A DNA stretch of 64,000 nucleotides. Origin: an uncultured Cohaesibacter sp. GTDB lineage: Bacteria > Pseudomonadota > Alphaproteobacteria > Rhizobiales > Cohaesibacteraceae. The stretch spans positions 868,001 to 932,000 of the forward strand of contig NZ_OY782763.1 of NCBI RefSeq assembly GCF_963678225.1. Direction: 5' to 3'. Positions within the stretch are counted from its first letter, which is position 1. The number at the start of each line of letters is the position of its first letter. The notes under the pieces are model-generated. The model saw nothing but the letters and a program-made list of their open reading frames with translations. It made no database searches and was not told the DNA's origin. Below, in pieces: positions 55,953 to 64,000 of this stretch. Both the position numbers and the translations under genes were made by a program.

Positions 55953-58900
55953 TCAGGCTTGCGGTGCAGTCGCACCATTGCCTGCAGCATTTGCGGCAGG
56001 GACTGCCTGCTCGGCAACATTGCCAGCCCCGCCATTGGGCTGCAAATAGCGGCTGCGATATTCTTTTAGGAACCGCTCCATGGTACTAATGCCCGCAATC
56101 TCCTGCGCAATGGACTGGAATTCCTGACCGCTGCGTTGCTCAATGGGCAGCGTCACCACATCAAACGCGCCAGAGACGGGCGTATCCGACATCATCTTGG
56201 CATATTTTCGACGCAGGCGATCCAGCCCCAACCGGTCATCGGAAAGGCTATAGGCTATACCCGCTCGCAGGATGTTGGTCTGTTCATCCTGATCCAACGG
56301 ATCGGGTACGCTCCAGCGATCCCCCATCATCTGCTCGATTTGCTCGGCCGTATCCTGCCAGCGTTTGGAGCGCCAGAGAATGTCGGCGCGCAATTGCTCC
56401 ACATCTCCCCCTTGCAGGGGCTTGATGAGATCGAGAGCCAGATCCACCTTGTTTAACTCAGCCAGAGCCTTGGCTTCGACCAACCGGCGCTGACGCTCCA
56501 GAGAAAGCGGCAACTGCGACTGCCGCGTCCTGCGCAAGACATCCAGCGCCTTGTTGGGTTTGCGGTCGAGCAAATAGATCACCGCCAGGTCGGCAGCAAT
56601 CTGTGAACGGGCAGCCCCCTTGAGGCGATTATCAACCTGATGTTTAAGCAGCTCTTCGGCACGATCAAGCAGATCCACTTCTACCAGCTTATCGGCCAGA
56701 CGTCGGACCATTTCATCGCCGCGACGGCCAACCGGCGTCAGCTCGCGAAAGTCATAATAGAGCGACAAGGCCTTGATGGCCGACAGCTCATCCACCTTGC
56801 CGTCAAGAAAGAGCGAAGAAAACACGCCGTTCATTTCTTCCTGCAATACGCGCGTCACGTCCGAAGCCGCGTCCGAACTGGTCGCCGCCTTCAGGGTTTC
56901 GAAGGCATTGCGGAATTCACCCTTATCGACGTAAAGATGAGCAAGGCTCCTTAAAGCATTCAGTTCCACGTCATCACCGCGCCAGATGGTCGTCAGCCCC
57001 TCGAGCTCATCAATGGCCTCGTCATTGGTGATCTGCTTTTCCTGATTCTTGAGCTTGATTTCCTGCAACCATGCATCCGTCGCAATCGGCAGATACTGCG
57101 TTTCCCGTGCCGTCTTGAAGGCTTCCAGCGCCTCAGCAGATTCATTTCTTGCGACAGCAATCTTGCCCCGCAGCAGATTGTAACGCGCAACACCTTCCTG
57201 ATCCAGATAAGCCGGATTCACTTCGGCCAACGCCGCAGAGGCGCTACCAAACTGCTGATCCAGCAAGGAAATTTCGACCCCATCCAGCAGCATCATGTTG
57301 CGCACATGAATGCTGTAATCCTGTGCCACCGTTGATGCAAGATCCAGAGCATCCTCTGCTTCTCGCCAGCGCCCCGAACGAGCCGCCGCCAGTCCACGCC
57401 AAACAGACGCATCTGCGTCATTATCAAATTCAGGATGATTCAACCGACGGAAGGCCGAATCCGGCCGACCAGAAAAAAGTTCGGCTGCAGCAAACAATGT
57501 GCGAAACCCGCGGCCGCGGGCGAATTCAGGCGCAGTGTCTTCAATAATCTGCAAATGGCCAAGCGCTTCTGTACCATAGCCATTGGCAAGCAGCAGCTTG
57601 GCAAGAGCCATTTCGCTCTGAATGGCCATCTGGTCATCAAACTGGGAAACCTTAGCTTCCAGCGCCTGTCTTTCGCGGGTAAAAACCGTCGGCGACGGCG
57701 CAATCAGCGATTCCAGATTGAGATAGGTCTCCCTTACAGTGCCATTTCCGGAGGTCAGCCCACTTAAATCAACCTTCGCAGCTCCCGAATTTGACAGGGT
57801 CAAACCGTTGCTCGAGCTGATATAAATAAACCCGCCATCACGCGCCACCTGCAAATCATCGACTCTTTCGGTCAACGCAATGCCGTGCGCGGAAACCAGA
57901 GTGGCAAAATCAACCAGCTGCTGAGATTTGACAAAGCCACGCGCAGGTCCCAGCCCCGTGACGACGTGAATATTCTCGCCGGTGCCCGGATCGCGCAGTT
58001 TGAGGATACTCCCAGTGCCCTCGAACTTGACGCGCATGGCGGAGCGACCGCCACTGATCTTGGTGCGCGCCATATGCAGCGGTTTGGTCGGTTCAACCAC
58101 CATATCGCCGATGGTCAACAGCCAGCCATATCCCTCAGGGGAGAATGTGACCAAACGGGAGTTTTTGAGCGGAATGCGCAACACGGCAATTCGCCCGGAC
58201 CGCCACACTTCCAGGTCATCGGCAATCGCATTCAACTGCCCGCGCGCCGCAGAAACATCAAGCCCGAGCGGCGTATCGAAAACAGCCCAGATGACTCCGC
58301 TCTTCTTGAAGACAGCAGAGGCAGTAGGGTTTTTGAAGGGAAAGAACAGGCGCACCGAGCGCCCGAAAGCCTTGGCCTCGACAGGCAGCATCTGCGCCGT
58401 CAAATCCGGCAAGGCGCCGGTCATACGTTCTGCATTGGCCTCACCCGAGATGTTCTCTTCACCCGGAAGAACCTGCTCTTGGGTCGTGCCAGCCTGAGCA
58501 ACGGGCATCTGGGCCTGCGGCTGCTCCGGCTCCACAGGCATGACGTCCATGTTAGGTTCCGTCGTTTCCTGCATCACGACCGGAGATGGAGTTGGCAGCC
58601 CGATTTGCGCAGGTGCAGGCACCACCTCGGAAGGGGCTTCCACCTGGGCGGTCGCACCAGACATTGAGGGAGGGTTGACAGCCTCTGCTTCAGCAGCAGC
58701 TGGCGGTATGGCAAGATAGCGATCATCGGGCACACCATTGAGCGCCGCATTCTGAGCATTCGGCTCAGCACCACCAGACACATTCGGAGCGATTGGCTCG
58801 GTCACTTGCGAATTGGCAAAGAGCGTATTGTCCTGACTTTCGCCATTCGGCCCCGGACCGAGAATGACCTCATCAGCCGCATTATTCGCATCTGCAGCAG

Positions 58901-59966
58901 GCCAATTGGCGGCATCGGCTAACCGGTTGTTGCCTGCAGGTGCTGCTCCTGCGGCATCTGCATCACCATTCGTTCCGTTGGCGATAAGAACGCCACTGTC
59001 GCCCGGACTGGAGACAGCGCGTGTGATACTGTCTTCAGCGCCCTGCGCTTGAAACAGAACCTTATCGCCCGTGATGTCAACGATGTAGGAATCATCTTCC
59101 CGAAAAGCCCGCACATCCGATGTCGGCGCCACAAAAATCCTGAACAGCGTGCCCTCATTTTCATGGGACATCTGGATATCGCTCATCAGAGGCGGCAGCT
59201 CTGCCCGCAGCTTGGACAGATCCGCATCCGCTTTGTGGTTGAAAAACACACGAACTTCCGGCCCCTGACGCTCGAATGTGGAGTCAAAGGGAATGTTCCA
59301 AATGAAAGCAGCGCGCGTAAAGGTCGGATGGTCACCGATCCGCAGATCGAGCTTGGGGCGTACTTGCGAGCCCTTTTTGGCCTGCTCAAGAGACCTGGCG
59401 AGACGCAGCGCCTCTTCAGCGCGTTTGGCCAGTTCGCGCACCACTTCTGGCGGCAAGGAAGGTGGCAGGCCTGTCCAGCTGGTTGGTAACAGATCGATAT
59501 ATAACCGTTCGCCCGCTTCCATGGTATTGATGCGCACATTGGGCTTCAACGCAATGCGGATACCCTGCCCGTCCGGATCAAGGCGCGCAACGGTGACATA
59601 ATCCGGCAAGATTGTTGGCAAAGACATAACCGGAGAGGAATTGACTGATTCATCGAAGCGGATAACAAATATGCTGTTTTCCTGCTTGATCGAGTAGCCC
59701 GGTAGCAGATTACGCCCCTTGAAGTTGAGAATGACCCGTCCGAACCCTTCTTCCTGAGTTGTGACGATTTCAAGCTCACCGGTTTGCGCACCATCTGAAC
59801 CACCGTCAATTTGCTGCGCAGACGCTTGGCTTACAACGGCCGAGACAAGTAGCAGGGAAAGCAGAATGAAAGATGCAAATCCGCGCCCCAATCCACCCAG
59901 AAGGGAGCAGATCGGGCTGCAAATCTGACCATATTTCAACGCAAACTGCCGCGCCGTCTCCGACAT
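55953..59966 (-). CDS. Giant periplasmic AMIN-like/TPR protein of the flagellar locus
   Basis: The chain has 1337 residues from ATG 59966 (AGGA-type sites also support ATG 60017, 17 residues earlier). A signal peptide (about 26-50, FASFILLSLLLVSAVVSQASAQQ) is followed by at least three AMIN-like beta modules (about 65-165, 220-315 and 575-670) with segments like GERLYIDLLP and SYIVDITGDKVL. A Pro/Ala-rich linker separates the second from the third, and TPR-like helical repeats fill the C-terminal half. It follows motE in the fliL-fliM unit. I know no name for it; a role at the peptidoglycan around the motor is a guess. Confidence 0.8.
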   Translation of the reverse strand: MSETARQFALKYGQICSPICSLLGGLGRGFASFILLSLLLVSAVVSQASAQQIDGGSDGAQTGELEIVTTQEEGFGRVILNFKGRNLLPGYSIKQENSIFVIRFDESVNSSPVMSLPTILPDYVTVARLDPDGQGIRIALKPNVRINTMEAGERLYIDLLPTSWTGLPPSLPPEVVRELAKRAEEALRLARSLEQAKKGSQVRPKLDLRIGDHPTFTRAAFIWNIPFDSTFERQGPEVRVFFNHKADADLSKLRAELPPLMSDIQMSHENEGTLFRIFVAPTSDVRAFREDDSYIVDITGDKVLFQAQGAEDSITRAVSSPGDSGVLIANGTNGDADAAGAAPAGNNRLADAANWPAADANNAADEVILGPGPNGESQDNTLFANSQVTEPIAPNVSGGAEPNAQNAALNGVPDDRYLAIPPAAAEAEAVNPPSMSGATAQVEAPSEVVPAPAQIGLPTPSPVVMQETTEPNMDVMPVEPEQPQAQMPVAQAGTTQEQVLPGEENISGEANAERMTGALPDLTAQMLPVEAKAFGRSVRLFFPFKNPTASAVFKKSGVIWAVFDTPLGLDVSAARGQLNAIADDLEVWRSGRIAVLRIPLKNSRLVTFSPEGYGWLLTIGDMVVEPTKPLHMARTKISGGRSAMRVKFEGTGSILKLRDPGTGENIHVVTGLGPARGFVKSQQLVDFATLVSAHGIALTERVDDLQVARDGGFIYISSSNGLTLSNSGAAKVDLSGLTSGNGTVRETYLNLESLIAPSPTVFTRERQALEAKVSQFDDQMAIQSEMALAKLLLANGYGTEALGHLQIIEDTAPEFARGRGFRTLFAAAELFSGRPDSAFRRLNHPEFDNDADASVWRGLAAARSGRWREAEDALDLASTVAQDYSIHVRNMMLLDGVEISLLDQQFGSASAALAEVNPAYLDQEGVARYNLLRGKIAVARNESAEALEAFKTARETQYLPIATDAWLQEIKLKNQEKQITNDEAIDELEGLTTIWRGDDVELNALRSLAHLYVDKGEFRNAFETLKAATSSDAASDVTRVLQEEMNGVFSSLFLDGKVDELSAIKALSLYYDFRELTPVGRRGDEMVRRLADKLVEVDLLDRAEELLKHQVDNRLKGAARSQIAADLAVIYLLDRKPNKALDVLRRTRQSQLPLSLERQRRLVEAKALAELNKVDLALDLIKPLQGGDVEQLRADILWRSKRWQDTAEQIEQMMGDRWSVPDPLDQDEQTNILRAGIAYSLSDDRLGLDRLRRKYAKMMSDTPVSGAFDVVTLPIEQRSGQEFQSIAQEIAGISTMERFLKEYRSRYLQPNGGAGNVAEQAVPAANAAGNGATAPQA

Positions 59967-60108
59967 AAAAGCTCTCCGGATCTCCAAGCGAAACGGGTGA
60001 TCGACAAATGCGAGCATCACCGATCCTTTTCTCTGGAGACCAACCTAAACGAAAATGCTTTCCGGCTAATTACCAAAGCCGTTAAACACGTCTGGATCGA
60101 TTGCCAGA

Positions 60109-60828
60109 CTAATTCCCGATCTGGGGCAATTCATCCGCCGCCAGCGACTGCACATTCTGCTCGAGCGAATTGCTGTTGGCGATTGCAGCACTCAATGAGC
60201 TGGCCGATTCCGCCTTCATCTGGCCCATGATAGCAGCCAGCTTGCGTGATTTCATGGATTTGACGATATCAAGCAGGATGTCCTGATCCATGACTTCGAA
60301 AATTTGCGCAGCCTGCTTGGATTTCATTGAAGAATACATGGCCACCAGACGATTGATGTCCGCCTGCTGTTCCTCGTCGCGCTTTTTGGTCGCCAGAGCA
60401 ATGGTCTGCTCAAGCGACTTGAGTTCATCCACGCGCTGCTGCAAGCGCTTCTCTGCCGCTTTCAGCAGGGCTTCACGCATTTCAATGCTTCTGGCACGCT
60501 CATCCAGTTCCTTGCGACGATTGGCCAGACGCTCCAGAATGGCAAGCTCGGAGCGCGAACTCTGGGTCGGGTCAATCCGCATACCATCCACCAGAGAGGG
60601 AGGCTCTTCCCCCATATTCGGTGCGGGCATGTCAGTTGGCGCTGAAGCGTTGGCATCAGCTCCCGCTGCAGCACCGCCATCAGCAGCAGGTGCAGGCGCT
60701 TCCTGAGCCAGTGCGGGCGTGGTGGATACGGCGGACATGTCACTATAGACCACCAGATGAGCCACCTTGATAAACAATAGCCCGACAACCGCGATAAGAA
60801 CGGTTGGAAGCAAACGCACTTGGGTCAT
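60109..60828 (-). CDS. motE: MotE-family flagellar protein (MgtE_N-like)
   Basis: The 239-residue protein has an N-terminal membrane helix (about 8-28), a Pro/Ala-rich stretch, a long coiled coil (about 95-150; RRKELDERARSIEMREALLKAAEKRLQQRVDEL), and a C-terminal MgtE_N-like domain with MKSKQAAQIFEVMDQDILLDIVKSMKSRKLAAIMGQM. In Sinorhizobium MotE is the chaperone for the periplasmic motor protein MotC. It overlaps the DUF6468 gene by ATGA. Confidence 0.9.
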   Translation of the reverse strand: MTQVRLLPTVLIAVVGLLFIKVAHLVVYSDMSAVSTTPALAQEAPAPAADGGAAAGADANASAPTDMPAPNMGEEPPSLVDGMRIDPTQSSRSELAILERLANRRKELDERARSIEMREALLKAAEKRLQQRVDELKSLEQTIALATKKRDEEQQADINRLVAMYSSMKSKQAAQIFEVMDQDILLDIVKSMKSRKLAAIMGQMKAESASSLSAAIANSNSLEQNVQSLAADELPQIGN

Positions 60829-61400
60829 GCTGCAACACCTCTTTTTTGCCGAATGGCCATCAAACGTTCAGACGTCGCCGCAGCTACATCCTTGAGATTA
60901 CGGGGCTTTTCGACGGCTTCCACCAGCGGGGCAGACTGTTCGCGCTCCATGGCCTCATAATGCGCATGAGCAGAAACACCGCGGTAGCCGCTATTGACGC
61001 GGTCATACTCGACATCGCGATCAATAGCTGCGTGTGCTGCCAGCTTCTGCGGTTCGACGGCAGCTGCGACAGCGCCACCCCGTACAGCGTCGGAAATCTT
61101 GACCAGCCGACCGACGACACCTTCCCCTTGGGAAACATAATATTGCAGCTCAGAGGCAAGCCGCTCGGCTTCCATCAGACGATGGGACAAATTCTTGTCG
61201 CAATCCCCTGCGGTTGCCTTCAGGCCCAGAATGGCGCGCTCGGCGATTTCGGTCGCGGTAATCAATTCCGCGATGGTCGCCCGCAAGGCTTCTTCATCAT
61301 TGCGCAACCGCTTCAGTCGACGATTCAGCGTTATGCAATAGCCGATCGTCAGAACGAGCAAAAAGGCGACAAGCAATTCAATCATCATTCCAGCAGACAT
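60825..61400 (-). CDS. DUF6468 domain protein
   Basis: The 191-residue protein begins with a membrane helix (about 5-25, MMIELLVAFLLVLTIGYCITL) followed by a coiled-coil helix (RRLKRLRNDEEALRATIAELITATEIAERAI), the DUF6468 pattern, and a loosely folded tail. The gene begins right after the fliM stop (TAG-ATG) and overlaps motE. Members are found in alphaproteobacterial flagellar clusters, and no function is established. Confidence 0.85.
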   Translation of the reverse strand: MSAGMMIELLVAFLLVLTIGYCITLNRRLKRLRNDEEALRATIAELITATEIAERAILGLKATAGDCDKNLSHRLMEAERLASELQYYVSQGEGVVGRLVKISDAVRGGAVAAAVEPQKLAAHAAIDRDVEYDRVNSGYRGVSAHAHYEAMEREQSAPLVEAVEKPRNLKDVAAATSERLMAIRQKRGVAA

Positions 61401-62564
61401 CTACTCACCCTTTCCAGATCCGCCCTGAGCGGCTTTTTCAAACGCAGAAAGCGTCATTTTCGGCTTAGCCAGTTTATTGGAAACCTGTACGGAAATATTC
61501 CCGTTATGCTGTCCCATGACCCCCTTGGTCAGATAGACATTTCCGCATTTCAACCGCACCGGATCATCCGGGCCGCTGTCCAGCATCAGGGTCTGCCCGA
61601 CATCCAGCTTCATGATGTCGTTAAGGGACATTTTCTTCTCGAACAGAAGCGCATCGACACTGATCTGCGAATGATACACTTCCGTTGCCAGATGTCCTTC
61701 CCAGATGGGATCGCGCCCGAATTTCTCCCCCATGAACATCTGCAAGAGCAGATCACGAATGGGTTCGATGGTCGCATAAGGCAGCAACATTTCAATCTTG
61801 CCGCCGCGATCTTCCATATCGATGCGCAATTCAACCAGAATGGCCGCATTGGCAGGGCGAGAGATCGCGGCAAAGCGCGGATTCGTCTCAAGACGCTCCA
61901 GCGTAAAGTTGACCGGCGACAGCGGCGCAAATGCAGCCTCGGCATCTTCCAGCACGATATCGATCATCTGGCGAACAAGGTTCAGCTCGATCGTCGTATA
62001 GGGACGTCCTTCGACCCGGATCGCAGAGGTCCCTCGCCCACCACCGAGTAGAACGTCGATGATGGAATAGATGAGGCTTGAGTCAACCGTAATCAATCCA
62101 AGGTTATCCCACTCTTCAGCCTTGAACACCGTCAGAATGGCGGGCAGCGGAATGGAGTTCAGATAATCCCCAAACCGGATCGACGTGATGGAATCCAGAG
62201 ACACCTCAACATTGTCCGAGGTAAAATTGCGCAGGCTGGTTGTCGTCATCCGAACCAGACGGTCGAACACGATCTCCAGCATTGGAAGACGTTCGTAAGA
62301 AACGATGGCCGAGTCGATCAGCGCACGCACACCACTGCGCTCGCCGGCAAAGCCATCATCCAGACTAAAGCCAAGCAGGTTGTCGATCTCTTCCTGATTG
62401 AGCACACGATCAGCGCCGCGCGAGGAATTTTCATCCCCGTCCATCGGCTCATCAATCATCGCAGCCCATTGCGCAGCCATTTCGTCGGCACTACCTGCAC
62501 CCTGCTCTTCCAGAGCGGCGCCCCAATCGGCCATCAGGTCTACGCTGTCATCATCGTCAGCCAT
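61401..62564 (-). CDS. fliM: Flagellar motor switch protein FliM
   Basis: FliM is the part of the C-ring that binds CheY-P. The 387-residue protein has an acidic N-terminal lead, VLNQEEIDNLLGFSLDDG (about 53-70), the middle domain and a C-terminal SpoA domain (GQTLMLDSGPDDPVRLKCGNVYLTKGVMGQHNGNISVQV). It starts 8 bp after fliL. Confidence 0.97.
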   Translation of the reverse strand: MADDDDSVDLMADWGAALEEQGAGSADEMAAQWAAMIDEPMDGDENSSRGADRVLNQEEIDNLLGFSLDDGFAGERSGVRALIDSAIVSYERLPMLEIVFDRLVRMTTTSLRNFTSDNVEVSLDSITSIRFGDYLNSIPLPAILTVFKAEEWDNLGLITVDSSLIYSIIDVLLGGGRGTSAIRVEGRPYTTIELNLVRQMIDIVLEDAEAAFAPLSPVNFTLERLETNPRFAAISRPANAAILVELRIDMEDRGGKIEMLLPYATIEPIRDLLLQMFMGEKFGRDPIWEGHLATEVYHSQISVDALLFEKKMSLNDIMKLDVGQTLMLDSGPDDPVRLKCGNVYLTKGVMGQHNGNISVQVSNKLAKPKMTLSAFEKAAQGGSGKGE

Positions 62565-62572
62565 TTGAAGTC

Positions 62573-63073
62573 CTACTGAATCAGGATTTCCTTGAACAAA
62601 ATATCATTCACTTTAACCGGATAAATCGCATCATTGATCCGTTTCAGCAATTCTCTCTTGAGGCGAAACAGACCCGCAGATCCTTCCAGATCCCGCGTTC
62701 TGAGCTCTCGCAGATAAACCTGAAACGCATCCAGCACCCGAGGCATGAACGGCTCGATCTTCTGCGCCTGCTCCTGACTGATCAGCTCCAAAGACACCTT
62801 GAGACGCAGATACTGCGCACGGCGGTTCTGGGAATTCAGATTAACAGTCATTTCAGGCAGATCGTAGAAGTAGGCCTTGCTCTCCGGCTCCGCATTCGGA
62901 TCGTTCTCCGGCTCGATCAATTCGTTGGAAGACGGAGAGGAAAATAGGAAAAAATAGGCAGCAGCCCCACCGCCAATCAGCAGGACGAGTGCAAGGGCTG
63001 CGATGACAATCAGCTTCTTTTTGCCGCCGCCAGAGCCTCCCTCTTCTTCACCATTTTCATTCTCTTCCGACAT
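62573..63073 (-). CDS. fliL: Flagellar basal body protein FliL
   Basis: FliL supports the stator around the motor. The chosen start gives 166 residues: a polar, Glu/Gly-rich cytoplasmic lead, one membrane helix (about 20-42, KKLIVIAALALVLLIGGGAAAYFFLF), and the periplasmic domain with AYFYDLPEMTVNLNSQNRRAQYLRLKVSLEL. An ATG at 63100 could extend it by nine residues. It is the first gene of the minus-strand fliL-fliM unit. Confidence 0.95.
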   Translation of the reverse strand: MSEENENGEEEGGSGGGKKKLIVIAALALVLLIGGGAAAYFFLFSSPSSNELIEPENDPNAEPESKAYFYDLPEMTVNLNSQNRRAQYLRLKVSLELISQEQAQKIEPFMPRVLDAFQVYLRELRTRDLEGSAGLFRLKRELLKRINDAIYPVKVNDILFKEILIQ

Positions 63074-63277
63074 ACCGGACCCAATCTGATAACGATTCAT
63101 CAATCATGGTTAATGACCCTTAATAAATAGCGCAGAAAAGGTTAACAAAACCTTTCTAAACCTTAACCACAGCCAAATAGGCAACTTTTTCCCACTGGGC
63201 ATTTTTGCACCCTGAATTCATTGCCGCAGCGCCAATTATAAATCACCAACCCATTGAAATATATAGATTTCGCAATT

Positions 63278-63293
63278 TGGCACGCATCATGCT
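63278..63293 (+). promoter_or_regulatory. Sigma-54-like promoter upstream of flgF
   Basis: TGGCACGCATCATGCT matches TGGCACG-N4-TTGCT at 11 of 12 bases, including the GG and GC pairs at exact spacing. It is 72 bp upstream of flgF. A near-CtrA sequence (TTAA-N7-TGAA, 63293-63307) overlaps its right end. Confidence 0.6.
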
Positions 63294-63364
63294 TAACAAA
63301 CATTGAACGCATCACGCTGGGGAGCAGAGATGCGCATCATTTGGGAGCAAAGTGGTTAACGGTT

Positions 63365-64000
63365 ATGGAGAACCTACAACTTATAGGTCTGACGCGGCAG
63401 ATGGTTCTGCGGCGTAAAATGGATGTAATCGCCAACAACTTGGCGAACATCAATACGGCAGGCTACAAATCAGACAACCTGCTGTTCAAGGAATATGTCA
63501 TGCCCGTGGCCGAAATGAACGATTTTCGGTCTTCGGACAAAAAGCTGTCCTATGTGCAGGATGATGTCATCGTACTTCAGTTCGAGCCCGGCTCGATCGT
63601 CGCAACCGGCAATCCGGCCAACGCAGCCATCAACGATGACTCGTCCTTCTTCGTCGTCAACACTCCGCAAGGAGAACGATACACGCGCAATGGCGAATTC
63701 GAAATCAACGGCCAAGGCCAGTTGGTAACGACAGAAGGCTATCAGGTTCAAGGCATTGACGGCCCGATCACGGTAACGCCCGAAGACACCAACTTCGAGA
63801 TCGCCCGCGACGGCCTGATCACATCAGATCAGGGCGAACTGGGGCAGCTACAGGTCGTTACCTTCGACAATCTTCAAACCCTGAAGAAAGAAGGCAAGTC
63901 TCTCTTTATCGGAGAGAATGCTGTTGCCGTTGAAGATCCCAACATCATGGGTGGCCATGTCGAACAATCCAACGTGCATGGCGTTGTTGAAATTTCCCGC
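63365..64000 (+). CDS. flgF: Flagellar basal-body rod protein FlgF (5' part)
   Basis: The open frame from ATG 63365 runs 212 codons to the window end without a stop, so the gene is cut. It begins MENLQLIGLTRQMVLRRKMDVIANNLANINTAGYKSD, the N-terminal rod signature, followed by VAEMNDFRSSDKKLSYVQDDVIVLQFEPGSIVATGNPAN and a middle D1-type domain with ERYTRNGEFEINGQGQLVT. FlgF is a proximal rod protein; flgG normally follows in this order. Only a weak ribosome site precedes it. Confidence 0.95.
   Translation, partial: MENLQLIGLTRQMVLRRKMDVIANNLANINTAGYKSDNLLFKEYVMPVAEMNDFRSSDKKLSYVQDDVIVLQFEPGSIVATGNPANAAINDDSSFFVVNTPQGERYTRNGEFEINGQGQLVTTEGYQVQGIDGPITVTPEDTNFEIARDGLITSDQGELGQLQVVTFDNLQTLKKEGKSLFIGENAVAVEDPNIMGGHVEQSNVHGVVEISR

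Noticed and set aside
60804-62051. A plus-strand open frame opposite fliM, DUF6468 and motE genes
   Set aside because: It spans three well-supported minus-strand genes and shows no domain.
63110-63123. TTAATGACCCTTAA as a CtrA box before fliL
   Set aside because: The spacer is 6 nt, not the 7 nt of the CtrA consensus, so I do not call it although the position is suggestive.

Overview
The window is 64 kb of chromosomal DNA from an alphaproteobacterium, most likely a member of the Hyphomicrobiales (Rhizobiales). The assignment rests on CckA next to a flagellar export block, an RpoE-ChrR sigma/anti-sigma pair, the membrane ferritin MbfA behind an Irr-type iron box, a DUF1476 ATPase-inhibitor gene beside the purine genes, a RecA of rhizobial type, and MotE and DUF6468 genes next to fliM. 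A marine Cohaesibacter/Stappia-like genus is a guess only. Nearly all of the window is coding. I saw no rRNA, tRNA, CRISPR array or insertion sequence.

Region 1 (1-21.2 kb) is mostly housekeeping. It holds a P1-family peptidase, an Lrp/AsnC regulator, rpe, purB, a small hydrolase and an HpaI-type aldolase. The purine set follows: a DUF1476 gene, then purC, purS, a small membrane protein gene, purQ and purL, leading into bolA and grxD. Then come ttcA, rpsD, murI, a trmJ-like methylase, alaS and recA.

Region 2 (21.6-31.4 kb) looks like one catabolic locus. A fused TRAP permease and its binding protein diverge from a VOC-fold gene. A PdxA-type dehydrogenase diverges from a DUF1537 acid-sugar kinase, a DeoR regulator and a DhnA-type class I aldolase. 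An SMP-30 lactonase lies next to them. An identical 15-bp sequence sits in both divergent promoter regions, which suggests a common operator. Uptake of a four-carbon (or related) sugar acid is the likely role; the substrate is not known.

Region 3 (31.4-40 kb) is a photo-oxidative stress locus. The operon rpoE-chrR-SDR-phrB is joined by ATGA overlaps. It diverges from an operon of an FAD oxidoreductase, a DUF1365 protein and a cyclopropane-fatty-acid-synthase-like methyltransferase. Both promoters carry the TGATCC -35 element known for RpoE. An SDR/NTF2-like pair follows.

Region 4 (40-46.6 kb) holds a CBS protein, mbfA with a perfect Irr box, a LysR regulator, mmsA, and the pseudouridine pair psuK and psuG.

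Region 5 (46.7-64 kb) is cell cycle and motility. It has cckA, then flhB, fliR, fliQ, fliE, flgC and flgB in one direction. A perfect CtrA box separates these from fliO and fliP. A second minus-strand operon holds fliL, fliM, a DUF6468 gene, motE and a giant AMIN-like/TPR protein gene. The start of flgF, behind a sigma-54-like promoter, is cut by the window end. The least described items are the giant periplasmic protein, the very long FliO tail and the exact substrate of the sugar-acid locus.
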